Source: Polycyclovorans sp. (GTDB taxonomy: Bacteria > Pseudomonadota > Gammaproteobacteria > Nevskiales > Nevskiaceae). Taken from it: a DNA stretch of 64,000 bases. Positions 30,968-40,642 of the stretch are shown here, piece after piece. The notes beneath the pieces are model-generated. The model was given only the letters and a program-made list of their open reading frames with translations, had not been told where the DNA came from and did not search any database. Position 1 is the first letter of the stretch; each line of letters opens with the position of its first letter. The DNA lies in contig PAKU01000032.1 in NCBI GenBank assembly GCA_002706265.1, forward strand, positions 1 through 64,000, read 5' to 3'. Both the position numbers and the translations under genes were made by a program.

Positions 30968-31567
30968 ATGAGTGCTCCCCCGCCCGTTTTTCGTCCGTTA
31001 CGCGTGATGCTGGTGGATGACCATCCGGAGCGCCTGGCCCTGCTTGATGCCGCCCTCACGGCGGCCGGGCATCGCATCGCGGCCAGCCTGGGCACCCACG
31101 AGCCACTGCTGGCCGCCGTGCAGCGTCACCGGCCCGACATCGTGCTGATCGATGTCGATGCCCCCAACCGCGACACGCTGGAGTCGCTGGGCCAGGTCAA
31201 GCGCGACCAGCCCTGCCCGGTGGTGATGTTTGCCGCCTATTCCGATGCCGACACGATTCGTCAGGCCATCCATGCCGGCGTCAGTGCCTATGTGGTCGAC
31301 GGCCTGTCGGCCAACCGCATCCAGTCGGTGATTGACGTGGCCATCGCCCGCTTTGGCGAGTTCCGCGCGTTGCAGCAAGAGCTCGATGACACCCGCCTGA
31401 AGCTGGCCGACCGACGCGATGTCGACAAGGCCAAGGGCCTGCTCATGCAGCGCCGCGGGCTGGATGAGGCGGCGGCCTACGCGATGCTGCGGCGCATGGC
31501 CATGAGCCGCAACCTGCGGCTCGGCGATGCCGCACGCGCCCTTATTTCCGCTGCGGAGTTGCTCTGA
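30968..31567 (+). CDS. nasT: ANTAR-domain response regulator, nitrate antiterminator
   Basis: This 199-residue protein has a pseudo-receiver domain (VMLVDDHPERLALL, LIDVDAPNRD) and a C-terminal ANTAR RNA-binding domain: LADRRDVDKAKGLLMQRRGLDEAAAYAMLRRMAM. Known: NasT binds two-hexaloop leader RNA and prevents termination when nitrate makes NasS release it. Five matching leaders occur in this window. The start is uncertain: no ribosome site precedes 30968, and the receiver proper begins near residue 12. The stop overlaps the nasS start (TGATG), a typical arrangement for the NasS-NasT pair. Confidence 0.93.
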   Translation: MSAPPPVFRPLRVMLVDDHPERLALLDAALTAAGHRIAASLGTHEPLLAAVQRHRPDIVLIDVDAPNRDTLESLGQVKRDQPCPVVMFAAYSDADTIRQAIHAGVSAYVVDGLSANRIQSVIDVAIARFGEFRALQQELDDTRLKLADRRDVDKAKGLLMQRRGLDEAAAYAMLRRMAMSRNLRLGDAARALISAAELL

Positions 31568-32607
31568 TGCACGAACCCGAGTTGAGTCGCCTGCGGATGG
31601 GCCTGGTGCCCCTGGCCGACTGCGCCCCGCTGGTGGTCGCCCGCGAGCGCGGCTTTTTTGCACGCCACGGGCTGGACGTAAGCCTGTCGGTGGAGGGTTC
31701 ATGGGCCGGGGTTCGCGACAAGCTGGCCGCCGGACTGCTGGACGCCGCGCAGATGCTGGCACCGATGCCGCTGGCCGCCCAACTGGGCATGGATGGCTTC
31801 GGCGTGCCGCTGATCTCGGCGCTCACCCTGAGCCGCAACGGCAACATGATCACGGTATCGAACAGCCTGCGCGACGCACTCGCCGGCCCCGAGGCCGACC
31901 CCACGGCACACGGCCTGGCGCTGAACGCACTGCTGACCCGGGAACGCGCCGCCGGCAAACGGCCGCGCGTGCTGGCCCACGTGTACCCGCATTCGTCACA
32001 TCATTTTCTGCTGCGCGAATGGCTGGGCCGTTCCGGCATCGATGCCGACCGCGACCTGCACTTGCTGAGCATTCCGCCGCCGCTGCTGGTGCACTGCCTG
32101 CGGGCCGGCCAGATCGACGGCTTCTGCGCCGGCGCGCCCTGGGGCCTGGCCGCCGAAGCGGCGGGCGTCGGGCGCAACCTGTTCGCCACCCAGAAGGTAC
32201 GGCCCGACTGTGTCGAGAAGGTCTTGGGCGTGCGCGCCGAATGGGCCGAACGCTATCCCCAAACCCATTTGCGGCTGGTCGCCGCCTTGATCGAGGCCGG
32301 CCAATGGCTGGAGGGTGAAGGCCGACGCGAAGAAGCCGCGCAGATTCTCGCCCGGGGCGCCTACCTCGACGTGTCACCGCAGATTCTGCTGGCGGCGCTC
32401 AGCGACCGCAGCGAAGGCAACCTGAATCCGGGATTCTGCTTCTCGGGCGACGACCTTGGCGCGCCGCGCAGCGCCGACATGGCGTGGCTCGAACACCAAC
32501 TGCAGGATTGGGGCGAAGTGCCGGTGTCGCCCTCGGCCGCGCTGAACCGTTGCTACCGGGCCGACCTGCACCAGCAGGCGCTGGCCTACTGCACCCTGGA
32601 GCGATGA
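31567..32607 (+). CDS. nasS: Cytoplasmic nitrate sensor NasS (NrtA-like)
   Basis: This 346-residue protein has the NrtA/CmpA ligand-binding fold (LRMGLVPLADCAPLVVARERGFFARHGLDV, AAQMLAPMPLAAQLG, DGFCAGAPWGLAAEAAGVG) but no signal peptide, which separates it from NrtA at 17321. Known: NasS binds nitrate or nitrite and holds NasT inactive when empty. It is translationally coupled to nasT by a one-base overlap. The pair is convergent with the small membrane gene at 32612, with only 4 bases between stops. Confidence 0.92.
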   Translation: MHEPELSRLRMGLVPLADCAPLVVARERGFFARHGLDVSLSVEGSWAGVRDKLAAGLLDAAQMLAPMPLAAQLGMDGFGVPLISALTLSRNGNMITVSNSLRDALAGPEADPTAHGLALNALLTRERAAGKRPRVLAHVYPHSSHHFLLREWLGRSGIDADRDLHLLSIPPPLLVHCLRAGQIDGFCAGAPWGLAAEAAGVGRNLFATQKVRPDCVEKVLGVRAEWAERYPQTHLRLVAALIEAGQWLEGEGRREEAAQILARGAYLDVSPQILLAALSDRSEGNLNPGFCFSGDDLGAPRSADMAWLEHQLQDWGEVPVSPSAALNRCYRADLHQQALAYCTLER

Positions 32608-32611
32608 ACGG

Positions 32612-33052
32612 TCAGCCGGATGACACGTCGCTGGCCGCGTCGGGCCCGGTGTTGAACAGCCACATCAGCACCGCCACGCCCAGCCCCCAGGCCCCGTTGA
32701 GCAGCCCGCCGATGACCCAGCTGATGGGCGCGACCGGCAGGCCCTTGAGCGGAAACACCACCAGCAAGGCCACCGCAGTGGGAAACACGGCGCCGAACAG
32801 CAGGGCCCCCACAAAGCGCCGCGCGCCCGGCTGGTGTTTCAGCAGCGCCCACATCGGCAGCGCCCAAAGCCCGCCAAAGAAGGCCAGCGACACCACCGCC
32901 GGAATACCGAACGGCGACGTCGGCGCCAGGCTGTAGGCGGCGTTCGGCACCCAGCCCTGCGCATGCATCAGGGCCAACAGGCCCTGATGCGCGAACAGGG
33001 TCGAGACGTATCCCATCAAAAACACCTTGATCCACGGCAAACACGCTTTCAT
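32612..33052 (-). CDS. Small four-helix membrane protein, function unknown
   Basis: This 146-residue protein has about four membrane helices (residues near 8-27, 49-69, 80-103 and 110-131) separated by short loops, and a polar C-terminus. I cannot name a family. It faces nasS convergently and lies 48 bases upstream of the acs stop... on the minus strand it follows acs, so it may be co-transcribed with acs. Nothing links it to nitrogen metabolism beyond position. Confidence 0.7.
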   Translation of the reverse strand: MKACLPWIKVFLMGYVSTLFAHQGLLALMHAQGWVPNAAYSLAPTSPFGIPAVVSLAFFGGLWALPMWALLKHQPGARRFVGALLFGAVFPTAVALLVVFPLKGLPVAPISWVIGGLLNGAWGLGVAVLMWLFNTGPDAASDVSSG

Positions 33053-33100
33053 GCGGCATCGTCCCGTCGTTGGCGGCGCTGAGTCATCAGCAGGTGTGCA

Positions 33101-35050
33101 TCAACCCTTGCGGGCCTTGGCCTCGGCCACCAGCGTGTCGACCACGCCGGGGTCGGCCAGGGTGGAGGTGTCACCCAGCGCCGCGTACTCGCCCTCGGCA
33201 ATCTTGCGCAGGATGCGGCGCATGATCTTGCCGGAGCGGGTCTTGGGCAGGCCCGGCGCAATGTGCAGCACGTCCGGCGTGGCGATGGGGCCGATCTCGT
33301 TGCGCACCCAGTTCTTCAGCGCGGTTTCGAGTTCGGCCGAAGCGGTTTCGCCGGCATTGAGGTTGACGTAGGCATAGATGCCCTGCCCCTTCACCTCGTG
33401 GGGATAGCCCACCACGGCGGCCTCGGCCACCTTGGGGTGCGCCACCAGCGCAGATTCCACTTCGGCCGTGCCCATGCGGTGGCCAGAAACGTTGATCACG
33501 TCATCGACGCGGCCGGTGATCCAGTAATCACCGTCTTCGTCACGACGGGCGCCGTCGCCGGTGAAATAGGTGCCGGGATAGGTCGAAAAGTAGGTCTGGA
33601 TGAAGCGCTCATGGTCGCCATAGACCGTGCGCATCTGACCCGGCCATGAATCGAGCACCACCAGATTGCCATCGGCCGCGCCGGCGAGCTGCCGGCCCTC
33701 GGCATCGACCAGCGCGGGCTTGATGCCAAACAGTGGCCGGGTGGCCGAGCCGGGCTTGAGGTCGGTGGCACCGGGCAGCGGCGAGATGAGAATGCCGCCG
33801 GTTTCGGTCTGCCACCAGGTGTCGACGATGGGGCAGCGGCTGTCGCCCACGACGCGGTAATACCACTCCCAGGCTTCAGGATTGATGGGCTCGCCGACGC
33901 TGCCCAGCACGCGCAGGCTGCTGCGGGCGCTCTGCTTCACCGGGCCGTCACCCTCGCGCATGAGGGCGCGGATGGCCGTGGGCGCGGTGTAGAAAATGTT
34001 GACCTGGTGCTTGTCGCACACCTCCCAGAAGCGGCTGACGCTGGGATAGTTGGGCACGCCTTCAAACATGAGCGTGGTCGCGCCGTTGGCCAGCGGCCCG
34101 TAGACGATGTAGCTGTGGCCGGTCACCCAGCCCACGTCGGCGGTGCACCAGTAGACCTCGCCTTCGCGATAGTCGAACACGTATTCGTGGGTCAGGCTGG
34201 CGTACAGCAGGTAGCCGCCGGTGGTGTGCAGCACGCCCTTGGGTTTGCCGGTAGAACCCGAGGTGTAGAGGATGAACAGCGGGTCTTCGGCGCTCATCTC
34301 TTCCGCCGGACAGTCGCTGGAAGCCTCGGCGGTGATGGCCTCGTACCAGACATCACGGCCGGCTTTCCACGCCACTTCGGCGCCGGTGCGCTTGACCACC
34401 ACCACCTTTTGCACGCTGGCAGCGCCGGGCTTTTCCAGCGCCTTGTCGACGTTGACCTTCAGCGGAATGGTCTTGCCGCCCCGGATGCCTTCGTCGGCGG
34501 TGATCACGTACCTGGAGCCACAGTCCTCGATGCGCCCGGCCAGCGCGTCCGGCGAAAAGCCACCAAAGACGATGGAGTGGATCGCCCCGATGCGCGCGCA
34601 GGCCAGCATCGCCACCGCCGCTTCGGGAATCATCGGCATGTACAGCGTCACCACCTCGCCCTTTTTGACGCCCTGCGCCTTCAGCGCGTTGGCCAGTTTG
34701 CCCACCAGACCATGCAGCTGCCGATAGGTGATGCGCGCGTCGTCGGCGGGATCATCGCCCTCCCAGATGATGGCCACCTGGTCGCCGCGGGTGGCGAGGT
34801 GGCGGTCCAGACAATTGGCGGCGACATTGAGCGTGCCGTCGTGGTACCAGCGAATGTGCAGGTCCTTGGCATCAAAGCTGACATCCTTGACCTGGGTGTA
34901 TGGCTTGATCCAGTCCAGCCGCTTGCCCTGCTCGGACCAGAACGCTTCCGGGTCGGCCACCGACGCCGCATACATCTTCTGATAACCGGCGTCATCAAGC
35001 TTGGCGCCCTGCCGCCATGCGGGCTGGACCGGGTGTACCGAAACACTCAT
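33101..35050 (-). CDS. acs: Acetyl-CoA synthetase (AMP-forming)
   Basis: The ATG at 35050 follows AGGAG with 7 nt spacing. The 649-residue enzyme makes acetyl-CoA from acetate, ATP and CoA. It has the N-terminal ACS cap (residues 20-80), the P-loop-like [14 protein letters not shown] motif, the [10 protein letters not shown] motif, and the C-terminal [15 protein letters not shown] with the Lys that is acetylated in the family. The upstream intergenic region is shared with the Fur-box-linked gene on the other strand. No defects are visible. Confidence 0.96.
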   Translation of the reverse strand: MSVSVHPVQPAWRQGAKLDDAGYQKMYAASVADPEAFWSEQGKRLDWIKPYTQVKDVSFDAKDLHIRWYHDGTLNVAANCLDRHLATRGDQVAIIWEGDDPADDARITYRQLHGLVGKLANALKAQGVKKGEVVTLYMPMIPEAAVAMLACARIGAIHSIVFGGFSPDALAGRIEDCGSRYVITADEGIRGGKTIPLKVNVDKALEKPGAASVQKVVVVKRTGAEVAWKAGRDVWYEAITAEASSDCPAEEMSAEDPLFILYTSGSTGKPKGVLHTTGGYLLYASLTHEYVFDYREGEVYWCTADVGWVTGHSYIVYGPLANGATTLMFEGVPNYPSVSRFWEVCDKHQVNIFYTAPTAIRALMREGDGPVKQSARSSLRVLGSVGEPINPEAWEWYYRVVGDSRCPIVDTWWQTETGGILISPLPGATDLKPGSATRPLFGIKPALVDAEGRQLAGAADGNLVVLDSWPGQMRTVYGDHERFIQTYFSTYPGTYFTGDGARRDEDGDYWITGRVDDVINVSGHRMGTAEVESALVAHPKVAEAAVVGYPHEVKGQGIYAYVNLNAGETASAELETALKNWVRNEIGPIATPDVLHIAPGLPKTRSGKIMRRILRKIAEGEYAALGDTSTLADPGVVDTLVAEAKARKG

Positions 35051-35243
35051 GCAGATTCTCCTGTTCGTCGTTGTGCACGTCTGGCCACGTTTATACGTTG
35101 ATCCCACGCGCGCTGCCAGACGACCCGGCGTGTCTGCGGGCCACGCCACACCACCGGCTTCGTGATGCGCGGCAGCGGCCGGTGAGGCACACGGCGAACG
35201 CCGCGTTCAGGCGGGTTGGCAGAGGCGTTACTGTCGATGAGTT

Positions 35244-35262
35244 GTTAATGCTAATCATTCTC
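35244..35262 (+). promoter_or_regulatory. Fur box
   Basis: GTTAATGCTAATCATTCTC matches 16 of 19 positions of the classical Fur site GATAATGATAATCATTATC. It is an AT-rich patch in GC-rich surroundings. It lies 194 bases upstream of acs on one side and about 200 bases upstream of a small membrane gene on the other; the latter is the more likely target. Confidence 0.72.
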
Positions 35263-35463
35263 ATTATTGATAGAGTCGCCCCTCACCTCCCCCCGAGTCT
35301 TCAATGGCAACCTTCGGATTGAAAACACTCTGCAGGGCGCGGCACCGCTTTGCGCCCCCGCAAATGCCCCTGCCGCAGGCGGGCCACCGCGAGCACGGCC
35401 ACCGCGGCGACGACGCGCGCGACCCGAACGCGCCGGCCAGCCCGCCGAACCTGCCATCACCCC

Positions 35464-35823
35464 GTGATCGCTGATGCGGCTGCCAGCGGGCTGATGGTTT
35501 CGGCGTCGCTGCTGTGGACGCGCACGCTGTGGGCCTGCACTGACGACGAACACGCCCAGATCGACTGCGCGGGGGCCTGCCTGCTGGCCAATGCCGCTGC
35601 GGTGATGCTGTGGCTGGTGGGCCGCTCGCCCGAAACCGCGATGCAAAGCTGGGGGCTGTTCGCCGCCGGCGGCAGCCTGGCCCACTTTGGCCTCACCGCC
35701 TGCGCGCGTCGCGCAGCGCGGCACACCCAGACCACCCAAAGCTGGGGCGCCGCCCGCTGGTCGTCGATGGCGTATCTGGCCATCGGGGTCGTGTCGGCCC
35801 TGTTGACCCCCGCCACGCCTTGA
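35464..35823 (+). CDS. Small four-helix membrane protein, probably iron-regulated
   Basis: The GTG at 35464 gives about 119 residues; an ATG at 35494 is the alternative, and neither has a good ribosome site. Codons show the strong G/C third-position bias of real genes here. Four hydrophobic segments are visible (near SGLMVSASLLW, ACLLANAAAVMLWLVG, WGLFAAGGSLAHFGLTAC, MAYLAIGVVSALL). I do not recognise a family. A Fur box lies about 200 bases upstream with no other gene between. Small membrane proteins with Fur boxes often accompany TonB-dependent uptake, but no receptor gene is seen nearby. Confidence 0.55.
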   Translation: MIADAAASGLMVSASLLWTRTLWACTDDEHAQIDCAGACLLANAAAVMLWLVGRSPETAMQSWGLFAAGGSLAHFGLTACARRAARHTQTTQSWGAARWSSMAYLAIGVVSALLTPATP

Positions 35824-36007
35824 GCGCATCTCCGGCGGACGCCTCAATTGGGGCGCCGGGGCATGACGGCATGCTGACCATGCGCCATGCCGCAAAGCGT
35901 GCGATGCCGGTGCTGATCAGCGCGCTGGGGTTGATGACAGGGCAGCGACGCGATGACCTTCATCGGCCAGCGACGTCACGGCGCGACGCCTCGGCCTCGA
36001 ATCCGGT
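35824..36007. other. Intergenic region between convergent genes
   Basis: This is the gap between the small membrane gene (35823) and the 3' end of the minus-strand lipoprotein gene (36008). A short reading frame on the plus strand overlaps the lipoprotein gene and shows no recognisable features. I see no clear terminator. Confidence 0.5.
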
Positions 36008-37654
36008 TCAGCGCTCGAACACGATCTCCAGCCGGCTGGACGCATCGCAGACCGCCGCCTCGGCGAAATAATCGCCGTCGTCGCTGGCGTAGAAGAAGTC
36101 GGTCAATGCCGCGCACACCGCGCTGCCGGAGAGTCCGAATACGATGCGGCTGGCGCTGCTGAAACTGGAACCGCCTTCCAGAGCCAGACGCGGCACCGCG
36201 CTGAAAGTCGCATCGAGGTCTTCGACGTCCACCACGGGATTGCTGCCGAAGTCCTCCGCCGCGAGCACGGCAGCCAAAGGCAACTGCGCGCAGTCGGTGG
36301 CGCGGATCAGCCCGCCCACCTGGCGGAATACGCGGGTGCTGGCCGATGCCGGCGACTGGCTGAGGAAGCCGAAGCCGAAGTCGGACGGCGGATCGGCCAG
36401 CGCGATGCAGTCCTGCGGTCCCAGCGGCGGCAGCAGGGTGCCGCTGACTTCCACGCTGCGCGATTCCGGAATGAAGAAGGGCGACTGGTCGATGAAGCGT
36501 TCGCCATCGGCGGTCAGTCGCAGCGTAAAGCTTGCAGAAGACAGCTCATTGAAACCGCCGCCGCCATCGCCACCACCACCGCCGTTGCCGGGGTCGCGGG
36601 CGGCGTCGGCTTCCTCGGGCGTGAACAGCGTGAAATCGGCGTCGTTGAAGGTCCCGGACTGCACATCGACCACCACCTCGTCGCGCAGGAAACCGTCGGC
36701 AAAGATGCTGGTCGCCCATTCTCCTTCCGGCACGTTGTCGCACTGGAGGTCGCTGGCGTCGCAGAAGCGCACGCGGCACACCGGGAACGCCTCCAGTGCC
36801 TTGGCCGGCGCGGTTGCCGACCGGCTGCGCGCCGAGGCGTCACAGCCGGGGTCGCTGAGCAGCACGGTGGCGTTGTCGCGGATCTCGTCGAGCTTGCCGG
36901 CTTCGTCGAACAGGTCCACGACCTCGCCGAGGGTCTCGGGCAGGTAGCTGCCGAAGAACGTCGTCGCCTGCTCGGTGGCGAACTGGCGGGCATGTTCGAT
37001 GCCGGTCTTCAGGCCCCGCAGCACCTCGACCTGGGCCACGTCCACCTGCGCCCGCACCTGCGCCTGGATCTGGTTGAGGCCCTGGGTGGCGCGCAGGTAG
37101 GTGGCGCGCGCATCGATGATGGCCTGGGTCTCGTCCTCGTCGACGCCGTCGTTGAGGCGGGCCAGCCGCTCGCGCTCCTTGATCGCGATGCCGGTGAAGG
37201 TCGCGGCCGCCAGCAGCACGATCGGCAAGGGCACCACCTTGGCCGTCACTCTCGCCGGATCGCCCTCACCGGGGCTGGCAGCGGCGCTTCGTGCCTCCTC
37301 GGTCAGGGCCCGCATTGCCAGGTTCTGCTCGGTCTGTGCAAAGCGGTCCGCCGCCTCCGAGAACCGGTCCACCCAGTCGGGGTAGTCCTGTCGCCAGTAG
37401 GCGTCGAAGTCGGCGTAGCGTTCCTCGTCGAGTGCGGTATTGGCGGCGTTGTCGCCCGCAATCAGTTCTTCGACCAGCGATTCGAGTGCTGCCGCAGCGG
37501 TGGATTGCTGCTGCACGGCCTGTGCGGTGCTGGTCGGGATGGGCACCCGCACGTTGCCGCCGCCGTCATCACCGCCCCCGCCGCCGCCACAGGCAGCGAT
37601 GAACATGGATGTCGGAATCAGGGTGCAAAGCAGCAGCGGTCGGATCACGGTCAT
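36008..37654 (-). CDS. Glycine-rich lipoprotein of unknown function
   Basis: This 548-residue protein has a lipoprotein signal with lipobox FIAAC, directly followed by a Gly/Asp tether (GGGGGGDDGGG). After that comes a mostly helical, Ala/Glu-rich region (residues 40-260) with a hydrophobic patch VVPLPIVLLAAATF near residue 145. A second Gly-rich linker (about residue 355-375) leads to a beta-rich C-terminal domain with Cys residues that could form disulfides. I recognise no family. It is downstream of a two-component system and an HTH-only gene on the same strand, and might be their target. It is probably anchored to the outer membrane. Confidence 0.75.
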   Translation of the reverse strand: MTVIRPLLLCTLIPTSMFIAACGGGGGGDDGGGNVRVPIPTSTAQAVQQQSTAAAALESLVEELIAGDNAANTALDEERYADFDAYWRQDYPDWVDRFSEAADRFAQTEQNLAMRALTEEARSAAASPGEGDPARVTAKVVPLPIVLLAAATFTGIAIKERERLARLNDGVDEDETQAIIDARATYLRATQGLNQIQAQVRAQVDVAQVEVLRGLKTGIEHARQFATEQATTFFGSYLPETLGEVVDLFDEAGKLDEIRDNATVLLSDPGCDASARSRSATAPAKALEAFPVCRVRFCDASDLQCDNVPEGEWATSIFADGFLRDEVVVDVQSGTFNDADFTLFTPEEADAARDPGNGGGGGDGGGGFNELSSASFTLRLTADGERFIDQSPFFIPESRSVEVSGTLLPPLGPQDCIALADPPSDFGFGFLSQSPASASTRVFRQVGGLIRATDCAQLPLAAVLAAEDFGSNPVVDVEDLDATFSAVPRLALEGGSSFSSASRIVFGLSGSAVCAALTDFFYASDDGDYFAEAAVCDASSRLEIVFER

Positions 37655-37718
37655 TCCCCGGGGCGCGTTGGGATGCGTTCACGCTAGGCGCATGGGCTGC
37701 GGTGAACCATGAGCAGAT

Positions 37719-37943
37719 CTACTCAATCGGCTCGGCGGGGCCGGACCCCGCATGCAGCAGCGCCCAGCGCAGCAGCGCGTGGTTGCCGCGCAGGCCGAGG
37801 CGCCGGCAGGCATGGGCCCGATGGTTTTCCACCGTGCGCGGGCTCAGCCCGAGGTGCCGCGCGATGTGCGGGCTGGTCCAGCCGGCCGCCACCCGATGCA
37901 GGATCTGCCGCTGCTGATCACTGAGGGATGCCGGGTCGCCCAT
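37719..37943 (-). CDS. Orphan LuxR/GerE helix-turn-helix protein
   Basis: This 74-residue product consists almost wholly of a LuxR-type DNA-binding domain (LSDQQRQILHRVAAGWTSPHIARHLGLSPRTVENHRAHACRRLGL). It has no receiver. It closely resembles the C-terminal part of the full regulator 81 bases upstream on the same strand: SPRTVxNHRAH, LGLRG/LDLRG and ALLxxAL are shared. It may be a DNA-binding antagonist or partner, or the remains of a duplicated regulator. An ATG and stop are intact, and codon bias is maintained. Confidence 0.7.
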   Translation of the reverse strand: MGDPASLSDQQRQILHRVAAGWTSPHIARHLGLSPRTVENHRAHACRRLGLRGNHALLRWALLHAGSGPAEPIE

Positions 37944-38024
37944 CGCCCGAGTCTGCGAAGGCCCGCACCGGCCGCGCCATGAGCAGGACTGCTCAATTGC
38001 GCAGGATTCCGGGCGAAGGCGCCG

Positions 38025-38657
38025 CTACAGTTCCTGCCGGTGATCCAGTGCGAACTTGAGCAGGGCATTGGCACCGCGCAGGTCGAGCTTGGCCGCAACG
38101 TGTGCACGGTGGTTGTCCACGGTGCGCGGACTGATGTGGAGCAGTTCTGCGATCTCGCGGCTGGAGCGGTGTTCGGCCACCAGTCGCAGCACGCGGCGCT
38201 CGGCCGCGGTGAGGCTGGACAGGGGGTCGATGGCGTGCAGCTCGCCGCGGTCGTCGAGCTTCCAGCTGATGCCGCTGCCGACGTAGCGCTGGCCGCGCCG
38301 CACCGTTTGCAGGCAACGCTGCAGCTCGGCCTCGGCGTTTTCCTTCAGCAGATAGCCCTGCGCACCGAGCCGGAAAGCGCGGTTGAACCAGGCGCGGTCG
38401 TCGTGCAGGGTCAGCATCACGCAGATCGGCGGGTCCGGCCAGCGCTGCGACTGCGCCAGCACGCCCAGGCCATCGAGCTGGGGCATGGAGATGTCCAGCA
38501 GCGCGATGCGCGGATGCACCTCGCGAATCAGGCGCAGCGCCTCGACGCCGTTGCCGGCCTCGGCGACCACCTCGTAGTCGTCGCGCTCCGCCAGCACCTC
38601 GCGCAGGCCGCGACGGAAGATCGGATGATCGTCGGCGATCAGGATCGACTCAGGCAT
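38025..38657 (-). CDS. NarL/FixJ-type response regulator
   Basis: The ATG at 38657 overlaps the kinase stop by 8 bases; upstream sequence in frame belongs to the kinase shadow. The 210-residue protein has a receiver domain (ILIADDHPIFRRGL, phospho-Asp in ALLDISMPQLDG, Lys in YLLKEN) and a LuxR HTH (LTAAERRVLRLVAEHRSS, SPRTVDNHRAHVAAKLDL). It is the cognate partner of the 7TMR-DISM kinase. Its targets are not evident; the downstream HTH gene and lipoprotein are candidates. Confidence 0.88.
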   Translation of the reverse strand: MPESILIADDHPIFRRGLREVLAERDDYEVVAEAGNGVEALRLIREVHPRIALLDISMPQLDGLGVLAQSQRWPDPPICVMLTLHDDRAWFNRAFRLGAQGYLLKENAEAELQRCLQTVRRGQRYVGSGISWKLDDRGELHAIDPLSSLTAAERRVLRLVAEHRSSREIAELLHISPRTVDNHRAHVAAKLDLRGANALLKFALDHRQEL

Positions 38658-40443
38658 GGCGCAGCGGGGCCTCCAGTTCGATGCGGGTACCGCCGCCGGG
38701 CTGCGGCAGGATGCGCAGATTGCCATCGAGTCGCAGCGCACGATCATGCATGCCATCCAGCCCGCGACCCCGATTGCGCTGCGCTTGCGGCGGCATGCCG
38801 CGACCGTCGTCCTCGATCTGCAGGCAGTACCGCCCCTCAAGCTGCTTCAGACGCAGGCTGACGTGGCGTGCGGCAGCATGGCGCAGCGCGTTGCTCAGCG
38901 CCTCCTGCGCCACCCGGAACACCTGCAGCGCGTCGCGCGGGTCCAGTGCGAGGTCGTCGAGGTCGTCGATGTCGTGCACGTAGCCGATCCCGGCAGGCTC
39001 GAACAGGGTTGCCATCATGGCCTCGAGCGCTTCGCGCAGGCCCAGCCGGTCGAGCTGGCTGGGATAGAGGTTGGCCGCCACGCGGCGGGTTTCCTGGATG
39101 GCCTCGCGCAGGCCGGCATCCAGCGGCGGTTTGAGTTCGGCCGGCAGCCGGCGCAGGCCGCCGAGGACCGCCAGCAACTGCTGGCCGAGGCCGTCGTGCA
39201 GGTCCTGGGCGATGCGCCGGCGCTCGGCGTCCTGCGTGTCCAGCAGGGCCTGCGCACCACGCTCGCGCTGGGCGGCCAGCGCGGCGGTGGCGCGGTCGCG
39301 CTCGGCATCGAGCAGCTTGATGCGGTCGGCCAGCGCGAACGACAGCAGCATCACCTCGGCCAGGGTGCCGAGCTGGTAGGCGTGCTCGGTCCACCAGGTG
39401 CCGGGCACCAGGCCCAGCGTGCGCAGCACCAGCAGCACCACGCCGGGCAGGAACGCCGCCAGGCCGAGGATGAGAAAGCGCGCCTGCCGCACGCCGGCGC
39501 GGTAGGCCGAGACGATGGCGGCCGGGAAGATCAGCACCGAGGCGGCCACCGCCACCAGCAGCAGGATCATCGCCAGGCGGTAATGCAGCAGCAGCAGCAG
39601 CGCGCCCAGCAGCGCCGCCAGCATCAGGCCCTGCAGGCCGCGATGCCAGCGCGGCACGCGGCTCGACGTGCGCGCCATGTTGGCGACGAAGGCGGCACCG
39701 AAGCCCAGCGTGGCGCAAAGACCCAACAAGGTTCCGGCGTTGCCCAGCAGCGCCGAATGCGGCCACAGCAGCCAGGCGGCGTGGCCGCTGTAGGCCCCCT
39801 GAAAGACGACCAGTCCCACCAGGTAGAGCACGTAGTAGAGATAGGCGCGGTCGCGGATCAGCGCCCACAGGAAGGCGTTGTAGATCGCCAGCGCCAGCAG
39901 CACCGCGTAATAGAAGCCGTAGGCGAGCTGATCGCGCAGGTTCTGGCGCCAGAACGCGCGCTCGTCCCACAGTTCCAGCGGCAGGCTGAGCGCGCCGGAC
40001 GACTGCGCGCGCAGATACAGCCGGCCGGCGAAGCCCGGTTCGAGCATGAACAGCGGATGGGGGTGGATCAGCGCGCGTTGCGCCAGGGCCTGGTGATCAC
40101 CGGCCTGCTCTGCGCTCCAGCCGCCATCGGCATGCGGCCGGTACAGGATCAGATCATCGTTCTGCGTGTAGGGCAGGCTCAGCAACCGCGAACTGTCGGA
40201 CGCCGGAACGTCGATGCGCAGCCACCATGCCGATGCGCTCAGGCCCAGGCTGGGGGAAGGCGCGTTGATCGCCCTGAATGCCGCCCCGGGCCGCGCCACC
40301 TGCTCGATGCGCAACGACCGCGACGGATCTTCCAGCAAGGCCAGCGATGGCGGTTGAATCCCGGCGGCACGGGCCGCTCCGCCCAGCGCGAGTCCGGCGA
40401 CGACCAGCCACCGCGCGACGGTCATCGACCATGGGGTGTCCAT
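38650..40443 (-). CDS. 7TMR-DISM sensor histidine kinase
   Basis: The chosen start (40443) lies shortly before the signal sequence; ATGs at 40509, 40455 and 40425 are alternatives and none has a clear ribosome site. The 597-residue protein has a signal peptide, a periplasmic 7TMR-DISMED2 sugar/ligand-binding-like domain (about residues 30-160), seven membrane helices (about 175-375), then HisKA_3 (RRRIAQDLHDGLGQQL) and HATPase (EDDGRGMPPQ) domains. Known: such kinases sense extracellular carbohydrates or other small molecules. It is paired with the overlapping NarL-type regulator. Confidence 0.87.
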   Translation of the reverse strand: MDTPWSMTVARWLVVAGLALGGAARAAGIQPPSLALLEDPSRSLRIEQVARPGAAFRAINAPSPSLGLSASAWWLRIDVPASDSSRLLSLPYTQNDDLILYRPHADGGWSAEQAGDHQALAQRALIHPHPLFMLEPGFAGRLYLRAQSSGALSLPLELWDERAFWRQNLRDQLAYGFYYAVLLALAIYNAFLWALIRDRAYLYYVLYLVGLVVFQGAYSGHAAWLLWPHSALLGNAGTLLGLCATLGFGAAFVANMARTSSRVPRWHRGLQGLMLAALLGALLLLLHYRLAMILLLVAVAASVLIFPAAIVSAYRAGVRQARFLILGLAAFLPGVVLLVLRTLGLVPGTWWTEHAYQLGTLAEVMLLSFALADRIKLLDAERDRATAALAAQRERGAQALLDTQDAERRRIAQDLHDGLGQQLLAVLGGLRRLPAELKPPLDAGLREAIQETRRVAANLYPSQLDRLGLREALEAMMATLFEPAGIGYVHDIDDLDDLALDPRDALQVFRVAQEALSNALRHAAARHVSLRLKQLEGRYCLQIEDDGRGMPPQAQRNRGRGLDGMHDRALRLDGNLRILPQPGGGTRIELEAPLRHA

Positions 40444-40642
40444 GCGGGCGTCCATATGGATTTGGGTGCAGATGATCCTGAGGACATGGTAAGCCGCGGG
40501 CGGCGGCATAGGCCACGGGTGCGGGCACGTCCCCGCACCATGACCGGGCCGATGCCATCACCCTCACTGCCAGCGGCTACCATCGACCGATGATGCCGAT
40601 CAAACCGACCCACCCGTTGAGCTGCCCGATGGCCAGGCTCAC

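Noticed and set aside
35304..35473. 56-residue frame just downstream of the Fur box
   Set aside because: His/Arg/Pro-rich low-complexity translation without a ribosome site or membrane or export feature.
40519..40538. GTGCGGG/CCCGCAC hairpin between the kinase and the sterol-desaturase-family gene
   Set aside because: A 7-bp GC stem is common in this base composition, and no T-run or known operator is present; noted only in the neighbouring gene entry.
38656..40593. 645-residue open frame opposite the 7TMR-DISM kinase
   Set aside because: Gln/His/Arg-rich shadow without a family; the minus-strand kinase is complete.
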